A stretch of 64,000 bases of DNA from Isoetes taiwanensis (GCA_021234155.1 JAJEKV010000239.1:308001-372000), one strand, 5' to 3'; positions 34,600-46,682 are shown, counted from the stretch's first letter. The notes: a model not told the origin generated them from the sequence alone. Numbers and translations: made by a program.

Positions 34600-36210
34600 C
34601 TTGAAATCTACGCCCGTTTGGCAAGGACTCTTCAATCTTCTTACCAAAGTCACTGGAGAGCGTCGAAATTGCATTGCAATGCACTCTAGTTGTCGGGGAT
34701 GCCTTGAAAGCGCATCCGCTACCACATTGAGCTTCCACGCTTGTAGACTATATCAAAGTCGTACTCTTCAAGGAACTCCATCCACCTTCTACGCCTCGGG
34801 TTGAGGTGTGGTTGCGTGAATACATATTGGAGGCTACGGTGGTGCGTATCCAACTGGAACTTCCTAGTGCCTCCAAATTCTTAATGCCACGACAAGCGCA
34901 AGCAATTCCGATGCGTGCGTTGGGTGGGCGGCGTTTTCGGCGTCGTTCATCTTCACGAGTAAATGCGCTACTACCGCTCTTCTTGCATGAGCACTGCCCC
35001 GGTAGCTATCTTACTTGCGTCCGTCGCTACAAGCTTGTCTTTCTCCGGGTCTGGCAAGGTTAAGACTGGGGCGGTTGTTAAAGCTTCCTTCAACAGTTCA
35101 AACCACGCTGGGCTTTCTTGTGCCAATGCTCGCCCAATCTTTCACTTTCTCGCCCTCGTCAAGTCACATTACGGGGCTGCTATCTTAGCAAAGTTCTTCA
35201 CGAACTTCCACGTAGTATCTGCTAGGGCCGAGAAAACTTCGACTTCATGCACATTCTTTGGCGCCGCCCCTTTGAATGACGGCTTCAATCTTGGCAGGAT
35301 CCGTCGAAATTCCTTCTGAGATCACATGACCGAGATACTCCACCTTTTCCATTGCGAAGTGACACATCGACAACTTGGCGTACAACTGGTGCCTCTTCAA
35401 CTTCTCTAGCACTCTCCTCAAGTGTTGTACGTGCTCCTCGAGGGATCTGCTATACACCAAAATGTCATCAAAGAATACGATCACAAAGGTGTCTAAAACT
35501 CCTCGAAGATGTCGTTCATGAGCCTCATGAGCGTCGGGGGGCATTCGATAAGCCGAAAGGCATTACCGCGGAATTCATAGTGCCCATACAGCGTTCTAAA
35601 AGCGGTCTTATGAATATCTTCTTCCTTTATCCAGATCTGATGATAGTCTCGACCTTTAAGTCGATTTTGGAGAAGACCTTTGCTCCTTGAAGCCGATCCA
35701 TCAAATCATCCGACCGGGAAGCGATACTTGTTCTTGATGGTGTGCTTGTTCAAGCGCCTATAGTCTATGCACATTCTTAAAGCGCCATCCTTCTTCTTAA
35801 GAGAATGGGCGCTCCAAATGGCGTAAACACTAGGTCTAATGAAACCTAGGTCAAGCAGCTCAGCTCCTGAAACTGCTTCTTTAGCTCCGACAACTCCTGC
35901 GTTGTCATTCTATATGGAGCCTTGCTTGTTGGCTTTGTTCGGTTCGAAAGTGCTATCTCGCTTTCGACTCCCCTATAAGGAGGGAGTTGCTTGATCTCAT
36001 CCGAAAGAGATCATGGAACTCCGTGATCGCCTTAGCTATTTGCTTGGCAAAACTGCCGAGCACCTTTCTTCTTTGCTTCCTTAGATTCCGGCTCACTAAT
36101 CTCAAGCTTGAAAATGTATGCCACTTGCTCACTCTTGATGCACTTGAACAGTACCGTTTAGAAGACATACACCGCATGATGGGAACAACTTCCTTACTGT
36201 TATCTCCCAA
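34600..36210 (-). pseudogene. L1 reverse transcriptase and RNase H, frameshifted
   Basis: ITEFHDLF near 36030 marks the RT N-terminus. FSKIDLK near 35665 and MPFGLSNAP near 35550 are palm motifs. VIVFFDDILVYSRSLEEHVQ near 35460 carries the catalytic FDD. QLYAKLSMCHFAMEKVEYLG follows. The RNase H has LVATDASKIATGAVLMQE near 35030-34980 (first Asp) and EFLEEYDFDIVYKRG near 34770-34740, then VADALS-like text. Many single-base breaks split it into short frames. Confidence 0.8.
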
Positions 36211-37859
36211 TAATCTTGCCGTCGGGTCTTTGGGAAGGTCACCTTCCGCTTCCCCTGTCGATAATGGCCCTGCTGGTCCAAAGGTACTCCATTCCTATGA
36301 TCAAGTCATACTTGCCAATGCCCATTACTTCTGCCCCCATCGGATATTAATCCACGGCAAGTCGATGTCGAAGATAATTCTCTTGCCTGCCGTCTGCCTT
36401 ACTGCACCACTTGCTAAGACAACGGGCCTTGGCTTTGACTTTAGTGGTTTCAACTTCAACATTTGAACCATTCTAGGGGATGCAAAGTTATGGCTACTTC
36501 ACGAAGTCTATCAAGACTATGAATGACTTGGTCTTAGCCTTCCCTACGTGGAAATTACTTTATCTTGGCTCTCGCTTGCTCTGTATCTATTGCGGCAAAG
36601 ATATGACACTCACCACTGAATGTAGATGGCCTTCCTCGCCATCGTTGTCGAGATGAGTGTCCCAATCCCCCAATTCCGCTAGCCCATTTGCACTCATGGC
36701 GTAAGGGCGATTCATTTGTCCTATGGCTTTGGTGGGGCTTACTTTTGAAACAAAGGCGCTTTTCTATGCTGTCTCTTTTCCTTGGGCATCGCTTTGCAAA
36801 AGGATCGCCTTTGCTTTGGAGTAGTTTGACCCCTCTGCTTGTCTTTGAAGGACACTGCTTCTTCTCTCTTTGTTTCCCACAGTTTGCCACCATATGGGGC
36901 TCTATTTGGACACTGGGTTTTTTGCTCTAGGGCTATAGCTCCTGTCGCCTTGCCTTTGTCACGGAAATGCTGGCTGCCTCGCCCGCTATTAGAGGTCCGT
37001 CCCTTGCAAACATAGCCTTGGACTCGCCCGATCTTGTCTTGGGGTTTATTGCCCTCACAAGCTTGCGGATCTCCTCATTCAGCCCCTCAATATAGCTTTC
37101 TACGCATGCTTCTCCCCAATTTGGCACATCTGACCTCGGCCTCATGAATTCCCTCTGTATACTTACGGGACCCGGACTTGTTGCCTTGTTGCAACTTTGT
37201 AGAACTCTTTGCATCATACTAGACTTATGTTCCCTCGGGGCGTAATGGTAAACGCTTTGAAGGCTTTAGCAAACTTCACGAACTTACAAGCATCCCTGCT
37301 TAAGCCATGTGCCTTTGCATAACCCTTCCACCAAATCCGTGCGGCTCCTTTCAAGTTGGCTGTTGCCACTCTTCCTTTGTCTTTATCTTTCATGCCATAA
37401 GCATTCCGTACTCACTCATCTCGTCAGCCATGCCTCTGCTTCTAATCGACCTGTTCTCCCAGGAAGCTGTTCGATTCGGGCCTTCCATACATTGCCCGGT
37501 CGCGGAATCTACCTTCTTACGGTAGTCGAGGCCTGGTGTCCCTTTGTCGTCCATCTCGGGTGTTTCTCCCGCCTTCCCTCTTCGGTGTTCCTTTGCCTTC
37601 CATCTGCATTTAGGTCACGGGCTGCTCTTTCCTCTTCCGAAGTGGTGATGCGAGTCGAGCTTGAGTCGGAGGAATCAGAGCTCGGGGATCTCCTTCTCTT
37701 GCTCCTCTTCTTGTCCCTTCCGTTTTTCGAAGCTGATGCTTGTGGCAATTGAGCATTGCCCACCGAACCTGCTCCTGCTTGTGCGGCTAATAGAGCCTTT
37801 ATCTGTTCAAGGTCCGTCCTCATCGGGATATCTCCTCCTCTCGGGGTCATGGGTTCCAT
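36211..37859 (-). pseudogene. L1 gag and protease region, frameshifted
   Basis: The start is at 37859 with MEPMTPRGGDIPMRTDLEQI, followed by an Arg/Ser-rich stretch (KKRSKRRRSPSSDSSDSS). Capsid-like text ESYIEGLNEEIRKLVRAIN lies near 37110-37050, matching the YIEGLxxEIRKxV motif of Ty3/gypsy capsids. A damaged zinc knuckle, LCFKSKPHQSHRTNESP, lies near 36765, with two Cys changed to Ser. The protease region near 36480-36300 is barely readable. Confidence 0.65.
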
Positions 37860-38008
37860 TTCTTGAATAAGTTCCTTGCCGGGGTGTCAGGCGAGGGTCT
37901 GTTCTTCCCTAAGGTCTGGCGTTGTCGCCGCTTTGAGCCTAGGCCTCTAACCGCATACACAAGTAATTCATGGCTATATGGTTAGTTTTACTTGTTCTCT
38001 TGCATTGT

Positions 38009-39280
38009 TTATGGTTTGTTGGCATAATTGTGGAACAAAATATATATCAACAAAACATTTAAAGTGCAAATGAGATTATATTCATATATATTATATAATA
38101 TTTTAGTACAAAAAGTCTCAGGGATCAAGAGTCTAACTAGTCTTGAAATCACGCAGAAGAGGCGGGTTGTCCTCAAGGAACTTTTTAACTTGGGCGTTCC
38201 TACCAAATGACCCAAGTTCTCGATGATGCTGTGAAGAGCATACGCAAGGCCTCTCACCAGATCTTCTACCCTGCGGTCGGATGTAAGAGCTGCGGTGACC
38301 GCCAATCTCGCCTGACGTCGATGGGGTATGGCGAAGTCGAAGAGGTCAAGTGCCATTGCTCTCTTGACCAGGACAGCATAGTCGACATTTGGCGCTATGC
38401 GAGCATGCCTGCCGAAGCCTGAGAGTGCAATCAGCATGAACACTCCTTCTTCACCTCTGGGGCTGAACTTGCGGTGGATTACCGCTATTCTACCATCTAG
38501 CGACGGGGGAGGTAGTACCTCGGGGACTGTCATTGTCGTATTTGAAGCTTCTCCATTTGGATTGGCCTCCTGCTCTATGCCGTCCCGCGTATTCGTCGAC
38601 CCCTATCTCGGTGAGCTCCCTGTAGTCTTCGATTATGGTGTCGATTCGTCTGAGGTCGATTCCTTCTCCTCTTGATGGAGGTGGTGTCGAAGGTCTCGGC
38701 ATTAGAATGCTCGTGGTCTTCCCACCGGATCCCCATCGCTCCTCGGAGGGAGAGAACTCCTCCTCCGATTGGCAGACTCTTGCTCCTCCATCATTTGCAC
38801 GATCTGCTTTGTAAGCTCAGTATGTCGAAGTCAACTCTCTGTGTAGGGTGTCGGCTTCCCTTACTTAAAAGCCGGAAAGTCAGGGGCTCCGGGACGATGA
38901 AGTCGATCAAGTCCATTTACCGTGGCTGGTGGAGTAGTTCATCCAATCTCGAGCTCCCTCTCCCACACTTTTGGGAAGGTTCGGATGTCGAGGAGTAAAT
39001 ACTCCTCTCGGGTTGATGATGATGGGGGCTAGGCTTGTGATGCCTAGCCAGAGTGGGGAAGCAATCCCGATGTTCTGCCGCCTTTCGAAGTTCACCATCT
39101 CTTTTATTCTCGCTTGTTGTCGTTCCTCCTCCGAGTCGAGCTCCGTGTACTTATTGTCGCTCTGGGACTCCTCTTCTTCTTCGATCTTCTAGTTCCTCGC
39201 TTTCTTGCCGGTAATGCGCAAAAGCATCTCGGGCTCTTGCCTTTGCTATGGGGTCCACCTCCGCCGGAGGGATAGAGGTT
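38009..39280 (-). pseudogene. Accessory gene b, C-terminal part (downstream of the CACTA insertion)
   Basis: Continuing gene b past the CACTA element, the minus strand reads PPAEVDPIAKARARDAFAHY and QESEELEDRRRRG near 39265-39170, then QQARIKEMVNFERRQNIGIA. After further breaks comes a clean 130-codon stretch from MTVPEVLPPPSLDGRIAVIH (38533) through FSPRGEEGVFMLIALSGFGR, AMALDLFDFAIPHRRQARLA and LAYALHSIIENLGHLV. It ends in an AT-rich stop region. The coding-like composition is strong but I know no homologue. It could be a structural (capsid-like) protein, given the charged linker and the helical C-terminus. Confidence 0.5.
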
Positions 39281-39747
39281 CACTACAAGAGAATGACTAC
39301 TAAACGTCAGAAAAATCGTCAGAGGGCCCAAAACAATATGTCAAATGTATATTTGACGATTATAGTGACGGTTGGTCTGACTAATAAGCAGCTGACGAAA
39401 AATCTGACTATTAAACTGACTAATAGCATCTGACGAATTTTGTGACGCCCAAACTGACGTGTACCTTGACTAGTGTGTTGACTAATAATGTGACTAATAA
39501 TGTGACTAATAATGTGACGTGTAGTATGACGAATGGTTCATGACGATTTGGCTGACTAATCGTTGACTAATAAGCTGACGAACTGTCTGACTAAATGTCT
39601 GACTATTTATCTGACAAACAATTTAACGATTAGTCTGACTAATTCTTTGACTATTATGCTGACTATTTTCGTCAGAACAACCGTCATGCATAATATCTAT
39701 TGTAGTTGTTGCTATTCTATAGTCCTTCAATAACCTGATGACGTAAA

Positions 39748-42700
39748 CTAGTAATGTTGCCCAACGTTCCTGGGCATAAGTTGGTTATGTGTTTATTTCT
39801 TAAAAACTCCTATATAAATATCATCCTGCAATAAATGTTGAATATTATGAGGGGATTGTTAATCATTGCTATGACGAAGCCCATCTCTGTCCCTTCTATG
39901 CCCTTCCTTCCTTTTTTAAAACACAATCCTGTCGAAGGGACATGTGCGTACTGCTTCACATCGTTTTAGTTCCAATCCCTGCATGCCCAACACATCATGA
40001 CCGCTAATTCTTTTGCACGTGATCATTAAGTTATCTATAAAGCTCACAAAATGTATGGATTTGAATCTTTTGCTTATTGTGTATTTCATACATATTTTAT
40101 GAACCTCATGCGCAATTTGTGATCAACAATTAGGGTTTGAGATGTATGTGAAATGGGATACAATATGCCTAGTCGGGTTACCCATTTTAACGTGAAGAAT
40201 ACCTTACATTAGCTACGTCATAGCGGTGTGATCTTGATAAACTGATATTTTGCCATCCGATATGATTCCTTGGTGCCATATGGATTATTTGGCATTTTCT
40301 TGGTGACCTTGTAGGTGGAAGATTGACTAACGAGCAAAATGTAAATAGCTTTTAGTAGTGACTATGGTTACATTATGCACGATTAGGTATCATGATTTGG
40401 TTCAGAGGTCCATTGTCCATTTCGGTTTTAATCCTAGCATTGGCTCATATGAGCGACCTACCTTGACATGCGCGATTTTTTTGCTTGTGTTCGTGAGACC
40501 TAAATGGTGGTTGCTCTTCGAACCCTAAGCCGGAATAGAAAATGGGACGATTTTGGCTACATGTAGAAGCATCTTTTGTTGCATGCATATCGAGATTTGT
40601 GGCTGCGATTTTATCTACCTTCAAAATATGATCGGGGTAAAAAATACATTTCATATCTCGTTCTTGCAATGTATTCGTCATCTGGAAAGTAAGCTAGGTT
40701 TGAAACTAGGATCCCGGATCAGTAGCGGCATTTACAACTAATTCTTTACCCTAAGTTCATTAGTTTCTCCTTTACATTCTAAGATCCGCTGAATTTTTCT
40801 AAGGGCATATGTGGCGACTGGAGAGGACCAACAAGGACCAAACTAGAGCAAGATTAGTAGATCCGTTTAGGAAGGCGGCATTGAACATCAAATGCCAATT
40901 TTTGAATTCTCAGAGGGTGCTGTGGCGATCCCAAAAGGGACAAATTTGATAGGAATACCAAGAGATTTATGCGAGTTGCTGACCTTGTGATATGTCCCAA
41001 AGGCAAATATTAGCCCCCCAAATAATATTGAATATTGAAGTGGTGAAGCTCTTCATCAATGAAAAGGATGAAATTTTTACGGGATGATTTGCGTTCGGCT
41101 AATCCGGAGTTTCTTCCATGGTAGACAATAGGCACATGGAACTATGCTTTCGAACTATAACATGTTGTTTATTTTAGAAGTTCTATTATTTCATTCAATA
41201 ATCACTTGATCCGCTCTCTAATTCAGAAATCTTGAAGGCCATGTTAGCTGCCCAAGATATCACTGCGCTTACTAAATGTCTTTGGCATTGTTTCACCAAT
41301 TAATTCTTGTTAGAATAGACATGCTAACGCAGTCCTCTCTTGTTAGGAGCTTTGCATATACTTAATTACTTTGTTGGTTTTCTACACCTGATATAAATCA
41401 AAAGTTTTTTGCTCCTATTGGCCTATGAGGCGGAGTTTTTTCTAGGAGTATGCATCCCTTAAGTTCCTTTTCTTTGTAACTTGGATCAATATCGTGAGCA
41501 TGATGCTTTACAAGACGAGTTTTCTGTTTTGTTTGCACACATTTGACATCCGGGGAGAAGGAAGGTGATGAGCTTGAAGAAATCTTTGATGTGATGGAGA
41601 TCATCGCGGGACATATTTTCCACGATCTTCTATATACATTGCAAGGAACTTGCGGAGACCATCTTGGATCACGAGTAAGTGTTTGAACATGCAATATTCT
41701 TTTTCAAATTTCTAAACATCGATTCTCAACTGCCATTTTGTAGTGTAATATGGCTTGGAGACTTGAACTAAAGGCTAGGTTTGTCGATAGTGAAGTAAGG
41801 GCACCGATTGCGGTGATGGTCGGGAATCTCTCCCCGAGGGACAAGAAAACTCAGATTGTTATTACGAGAACCGCCAAGCCAGGGAGAAAAGCGGCGCACC
41901 CGGCATGGTTGGATTCAAGACTTCTCCGATATAAACATTTTGGTCTCATAGTCTTTTTTTTCTTAAGTGTATTGTTTTTCAACGGGTGTGATCGTATCCT
42001 CACGGTATGGAGATGGTTTAGAAGCGGATATCATACCAACGCAAGTGCAATATAAACTCGGATCATCGACTGTTCATGCCGACTTCTTGGCTCAAGTAAA
42101 TCTGTTTAAGTCCGAGCGGAAAAAGTTTTTGACTTCATTCAAAATGTTCGATAGCACTCTTGAAGACGAACTTGTCCTCTATGCGGGCGGGGTAATTTTT
42201 CTAAAGACACATCTTACGCGGGACCGATGAAAATGACACTTATATCTTATTTCTAAATTTCTTAGTAGCAATTCGAGCCTATCTTGATAAAGGAATATGC
42301 TATCTTCCTCAATCTAAGAAGCTTGGAAACATCGTGGATTGCTAGAAATAGGAACTTAGCAAAGATGGTCATGGTGCAGCGTCTAAGCATTCTATACATG
42401 TTTTGCGGGTAAATTACAACGTGCACATTTTAAGGAGTAATGACAAAGATGCTTACAACGATTTTGATGGTGAGACAATCTTTGGGTAGTTTTGAAAGGG
42501 AACCGGAATCTTGAAGGGGAATATATGACTAAATGTTTTCTTCGTCTTGGCCACACGTAAACCAGCTCTCACATAATTGTGCATTGACTTCTTTCAAATC
42601 ATGTATTCTATGAAGAAGGTTCAAGGGCCAGTACGAGGAGATGGAGTTTTGATCTTTGACCATTTTTGACAAAGACAGCATTATGAGTAAAATCGATGAC

Positions 42701-43787
42701 TTGGACCAAAGCTTGCGGACGAGAATCACCCAATAGTCGCACCATCAAATTACTCCGGACGCAATGGAAATCTAATCATAGTATCTGCAATTTATCGGTA
42801 AGAATTTAGGCCTTCACTTATAGTGCATGGAGCTCTAAGATGCGTTGTGCTATTTGTTGATGATCTTGATGATGTTCCGTCATCATCTACAATAACAACT
42901 CTAACCCACTTATTGTTTCATCTATAGTAACAACTCTAACCCACTTATGCCACATATTATGTTTTATATATTTTATGAGAAATGACTTGGTGGTGTTTGT
43001 TGTAGGTCTATGACCCTTGTATTCCGACATAGCCGCTTTCGTCATAAACATAATTCAGAAACTTGGATCTACCTCTTCACCATTATGGGACCCTCTAAAG
43101 GCAGAGGTATTATGTTCATCCTATTACTATATGAAATAATGTAATATAATGGACTTGATGGCAAGTAGTGTCTAAAGTGAAAAAATTTGGTTGGGATTCC
43201 ATTGGGATAAAGTATCATCATTCAAATGGTATTAATATTCTTTCTACAAAAGGTATTAATAGTCTCATTCAAAAGGACATCATTTATTTTTGGGGTCTCC
43301 AATTTTTTTGGGCTGGCATGTTTATGAACCTACACACAAGAAGATACTCACCTCCTACTCATGAATTTAAAGTTGACCACATTACAGAAGCTTTGTTGGT
43401 GAATGAGCATTCGGCGGCGATAGCGGGATCTTCAATTTTTTAGTTTATGATGGCATAATCAGCGGAGCATCGGGATGAGACATTTTTAAAGGTGTGATAT
43501 GTGTTTTCTTGTGACATTTTTAAAGGTGTGATGTGTGTTTTCTTGTGACAGGGCAAACAGTTTTTTAATATCTTGTATTATTCGGGACCTTCCACTCAAA
43601 ATATACGGAGGCTGGTGTGAATAGCGAGTATTGTGATTTGCAAAAACTTGAGCATGAACTCAATAAGCTCGACACTAAATGAAAGGAATACCATGGTAGA
43701 CTTTTGAACTGCATTAAAGTTTAGAGTCTTATTACAAGATGGAATATCGGGGTTCAAATCCTGTTTGGTATATAAATATAAATATGA
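39748..43787 (-). mobile_element. Probable Helitron inside the CACTA element (right end tentative)
   Basis: CTAG at 39748-39751 preceded by A, with the hairpin GCCCAACGTTCCTGGGC at 39759-39775, is a clear minus-strand Helitron 3' end. The right end is a guess: TCATATTTATATTTATATAC on the minus strand ends at 43787, followed by T, and CACTA subterminal repeats resume directly after. The interval holds gene-like cargo. Confidence 0.5.
40830..43443 (+). pseudogene. Captured gene fragment of unknown identity
   Basis: Exon-like pieces on the plus strand, separated by AT-rich intron-like gaps, read IFEFSEGAVAIPKGTNLIGI near 40890-40960, LELKARFVDSEVRAPIAVMV and NLSPRDKKTQIVITRTAKPG (41750-41890), GDGLEADIIPTQVQYKLGSS and FLTSFKMFDSTLEDELVLYA (42010-42190), and WDSIGIKYHHSNGINI (43190-43230). 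Composition and conserved-looking strings suggest a real host protein taken up as cargo, but I cannot assign a family. Stops and frame changes show decay. Confidence 0.4.
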
Positions 43788-44182
43788 TGATCAATATTCT
43801 AACTATTATATTGACTAAAAACTGCAGAATTATCTAACTAATAACATGACTGACTTATGGACTAATATGTTTCGGACGTCGACTAATAAATGACTAATAA
43901 ACTGACTAAGCTTCGACTAATCATATGACTACTCATTTGACTATTTACCGACTAAATATGACTAATTATCGACTATCACTCTTGACGTTTTATCGACTAA
44001 GCCCGACTATTTATCGACTAATCATCCGACTAAGTCGACTAATTATTTGGCGATTATTTCGACGATTTATCGTCGAGATAAAACTCGTCGATATTCGTCG
44101 GGAATAAGGGCTTAGGCGGTTGTCTATTTTATGAAGGGTGTCGGCGATTATTTCGACGTTTAGCCATCATTCTCTTGTAGTG

Positions 44183-44577
44183 GTTTCCCCATTGGGTTTT
44201 GACGACGGTGGGATAAGAAGATGGCTAAGGCGCGGTGTAGGAGAAGTACTTGGTCCTGTTGGTCGTCGGGACCATGTAGTCGCAGCCTTTTGCGCTTTGT
44301 TGGTCGGTACTTGGCGATGTTGGGGACATCCCTCAAAGGCCGCTTTGAAGGGATGGGCGGGGGACAAAATAGCCTATGCAAGGGGGACTGAACTAGGGAA
44401 GGTCCTACCCTAGCTTGAAACTCTGCTAGCACTTGCCTATATCTTTGGGATTGCATTTAGCGTAGCTTGGATGTCAATTTCATTGCCAAAGACTTGGAAG
44501 ATGTCATTGACATGCCGCACCAAAGAAGATATGGGCCGGCTATTTGTACCATCCAGCGTGAAGTCGGCGATGGCCAT
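44183..44577 (-). pseudogene. Accessory gene b, N-terminal part
   Basis: The first ATG downstream of the TATA box is at 44577-44575. The frame reads MAIADFTLDGTNSRPISSLV, RHVNDIFQVFGNEIDIQATL, NAIPKI and a stop. A neighbouring frame carries on as YRQVLAEFQARVGPSLVQSP and later PTKRKRLRLHGPDD, RHRRQNPMGKPL, where the CACTA element interrupts. Rejoined across it, the coding text continues at 39277. It has no recognised domain. The gene has its own TATA box about 115 bp upstream and two palindromes further up, the same layout as gene a. Confidence 0.5.
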
Positions 44578-44691
44578 TGATCTAGCGAAGAAGGGATATG
44601 GGCCGGATCGGATGCGCGCCTCGGGGAGCTGGAAGATCGCCTAAGCAGTGGAGAGCAAACTTGCAGGGTGCCCAATGAAAAGTGATGGGCC

Positions 44692-44699
44692 TATTTATA
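44692..44699 (-). promoter_or_regulatory. TATA box of accessory gene b
   Basis: The minus strand reads CTATAAATAGGCCCATC, a consensus plant TATA box in its usual GC-flanked setting. The ATG follows about 115 bases downstream, which fits a start site near 44665 and a leader of roughly 90 nt. Confidence 0.6.
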
Positions 44700-44878
44700 G
44701 AAAAGTGGAAAACCCTAATTTTTGGATGACCTAGAATTCACTGGAGTTGGGCGATTCTGACCTATTAGGAGGTGCAATTCAGTGTTTGGAGGCTAATTTT
44801 TGGTTTAAAGCATGCTAAGAACACTAATGAACCTATTGCAGCAAACTGGAGATCATTTGGTGAAGAAAATGACACGAG

Positions 44879-44942
44879 GTCTCACACGTTTTTGAGGCCA
44901 GATTTTGAGAATCTCATTTTTACGTCCGGCGACGTGTGAGAC
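44879..44942. repeat. Palindrome copy 1 (diverged), upstream of gene b
   Basis: Outer arms GTCTCACACG and CGTGTGAGAC and core ATTTTGAGAATCTCATTTTT. It is the most diverged of four copies but keeps the arms and the centre. It lies 180 bp upstream of the gene b TATA box. Confidence 0.8.
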
Positions 44943-45074
44943 ATGGGTCCTAATTGGGCTAGACTTAATCAATTTGGGTGGTTTAAGGCTGTAATTCCAC
45001 TAAACTCGTCGAGTTAGGCAGAATTGACCCCTTATTTGGTCGATTTGGAGCTGTTTTGGGCACTTTTGGGCATG

Positions 45075-45141
45075 GTCTCACACGTTGCGCCCAGCCCGAT
45101 TTTGAGAATCTCAAAATCTGTCCTGGCGCGACGTGTGAGAC
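45075..45141. repeat. Palindrome copy 2, upstream of gene b
   Basis: A 67-bp near-perfect inverted repeat. Arm GTCTCACACGTTGCGCC pairs with GGCGCGACGTGTGAGAC (16 of 17), and the centre is ATTTTGAGAATCTCAAAAT. It is identical to copy 3 over its length as far as I can read. It starts 196 bp from copy 1. Confidence 0.9.
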
Positions 45142-45442
45142 ATCGTCTCAATTTTGCTTAAAAACTCCAATTTTATCAAAACAAAAGCTAGAATTCTCTA
45201 ACTTGACTTAATTAAGCTAGATTAGACACATTATTTATCCACAAAATTCTTTATATTAACAAAATTTCGTTATTTACAAAAGTCTCAAGGGCGTTCTCCT
45301 TGATGTGCACGGCAAGATACATGTATCTGCCTCATGAGGGTAACCCTCTTGGCGTAATGCAGTGCAGGCGAGTCAAATCTTCAAAATCTTTGCACTATTT
45401 TTAGCCTCCATGCCTCACGTAAAGCCACAGACATCTCGTCGG

Positions 45443-46580
45443 TTATTTCGCATGTCCAGGTGTTGTACTCTGCATGACTTCACGGACCAAAGCGTTGGAG
45501 CAGTGCGAGGGGATCAAGAGTAAAGTAACTCTTACGGGAAGTGCGGATTTCCTTGAGAGCTCGTCCTCGAGCCTCTTCTTCTTGCCGCTTCTTCCCCGGT
45601 GCTCGGGAGGCTTAGGCACAGGTGGTGGCGGCTTCAATGTTTGGCTTCTTGTCGGATGTCCGCCGATTGTTCTCACCCCATGCTCACGGTAATAGGCATT
45701 GTAGGCCTCCCACTTAGCCATGTAAAGCGTTGTGCTCCTTGATCCTCTTTGATAGAGCCTTTCGGGGTCTATCCATAAGCTTTCAGATTCGGCGCATGGC
45801 GGGGCGGACTCATCCGCATTCGAGAATGGTGGGAGCCCTGCTTGGTACATCGGAGAGCTGCCCATCGGCGTCTGCTTTCGGGTACCTCCTTCTCTGCGGC
45901 CCGGGGTTCTGCCGAAGAGCTGCCCCTACGTGTTGGGGACATCTCGTCGTCCAGAATTAAGTCGGTCCGGTCTCTTTGCAGATGGCTCATTGATGGCCGG
46001 GGCCTTTGCTACTTCAGGCCTTCACCACTTTCCTTTTGCCGGCACATGGCTTTGGCCTTCCTCTTCTTGGGCTCGCTGGGTACGTGGTTGGGTCGTCTTC
46101 CGACTCTTAGATCCTCTGCTCGGCGCTCTTTAACTTCATACTGGCGATGGGGCGTGCAAGTCGACTTCTTCGTGAGTGTTAGCTCTTGCTCCTCTTCTCT
46201 TCACTGTTCTTCTTCTACTTGGTGGGTCTCGACTGGGGTTGCTCAAAGAACGTTGATTGAATCCGCCTGCTCCGCTGCCTCCTCAGGTGGGTTGGTGTCC
46301 CCCCAGGGTTGGTCTGAGCTGTTGGTGGTCCTTTGCTCCTCGCTGCTCCCGCGTCTTCCCTCCTCTTGTGCAATCTCCTCGAGGATTTGTTGCATGATAT
46401 CCGCCGGTCGTTCTCTAGAGCTCAGACGGTCACTCCGGTCCGATCCTGCTTCCTCTTTCGAAGAAGATTCGCCTTCATGGAGAAGGCGTTCTCGAAGGAC
46501 TCTCTCGAAAGAGGCGGGAGGCTGCACTTGGAGGATCCGCTTCGTCTAGGCTTCCTTGCAGTTTGTTTGGTGCGGGCCAT
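45443..46580 (-). pseudogene. Accessory gene a: nuclear protein with a histone H3-tail N-terminus
   Basis: The ATG at 46580-46578 opens MARTKQTARKPRRSGSSK. Its first ten residues equal the histone H3 N-terminus (Met plus A1 to K9), including K4 and K9. A one-base break near 46527 leads into VQPPASFERVLRERLLHEGE and an acidic helical stretch (IMQQILEEIAQEEGRR). Further on the same strand come VPSEPKKRKAKAM near 46060 (classical nuclear signal), then DPERLYQRGSRSTTLYMAKW and EAYNAYYREHGVRTIGG, and a basic end GRSGKKKRLEDELSRK before the stop at 45443. In total it is about 375 residues with several frameshifts. No enzyme motif is seen. It lies between the L1 PBS and gag with its own TATA box. 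A role in binding or decoying H3-tail readers is inference. Confidence 0.6.
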
Positions 46581-46682
46581 CATTTGGTGGTTTGCCGATC
46601 GGAGCTAAGCGCCAGAAGATCGCCTTGGCGAGTACGAGCAGAGTTCCTAAGGAAGAACACGAAAATGGGAGGGGTCTGGGTC

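Larger units (their letters stand above)
39278..44185. mobile_element. CACTA (En/Spm-type) DNA transposon, 39281-44182, with GTT target duplication
   Basis: The ends are CACTACAAGAGAATGA at 39281 and its exact inverse at 44167-44182. GTT lies on both outer sides (39278-39280, 44183-44185). Subterminal regions (about 39290-39690 and 43830-44160) are packed with GACTAATAA/TGACGAAT-type repeats in both orientations, as CACTA transposase binding regions are. No TNP2/TNPA-like transposase is recognisable, so it is non-autonomous. It interrupts accessory gene b of L1. It carries a Helitron 3' end at 39748. Confidence 0.9.

Noticed and set aside
34017-36466. Plus-strand open frames of 75-159 codons
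   Set aside because: They are antisense shadows of the L1 integrase, RNase H and RT on the minus strand.
33140-37859. Endogenous pararetrovirus
   Set aside because: There is a clear integrase and chromodomain with LTRs, an iMet PBS and a PPT, so it is a Ty3/gypsy retrotransposon.
45842-46549. 235-codon plus-strand frame
   Set aside because: Antisense to accessory gene a. Its product is Ser/Arg/Leu low complexity with no motif, while the minus strand has the H3-like start, TATA box and nuclear signal.
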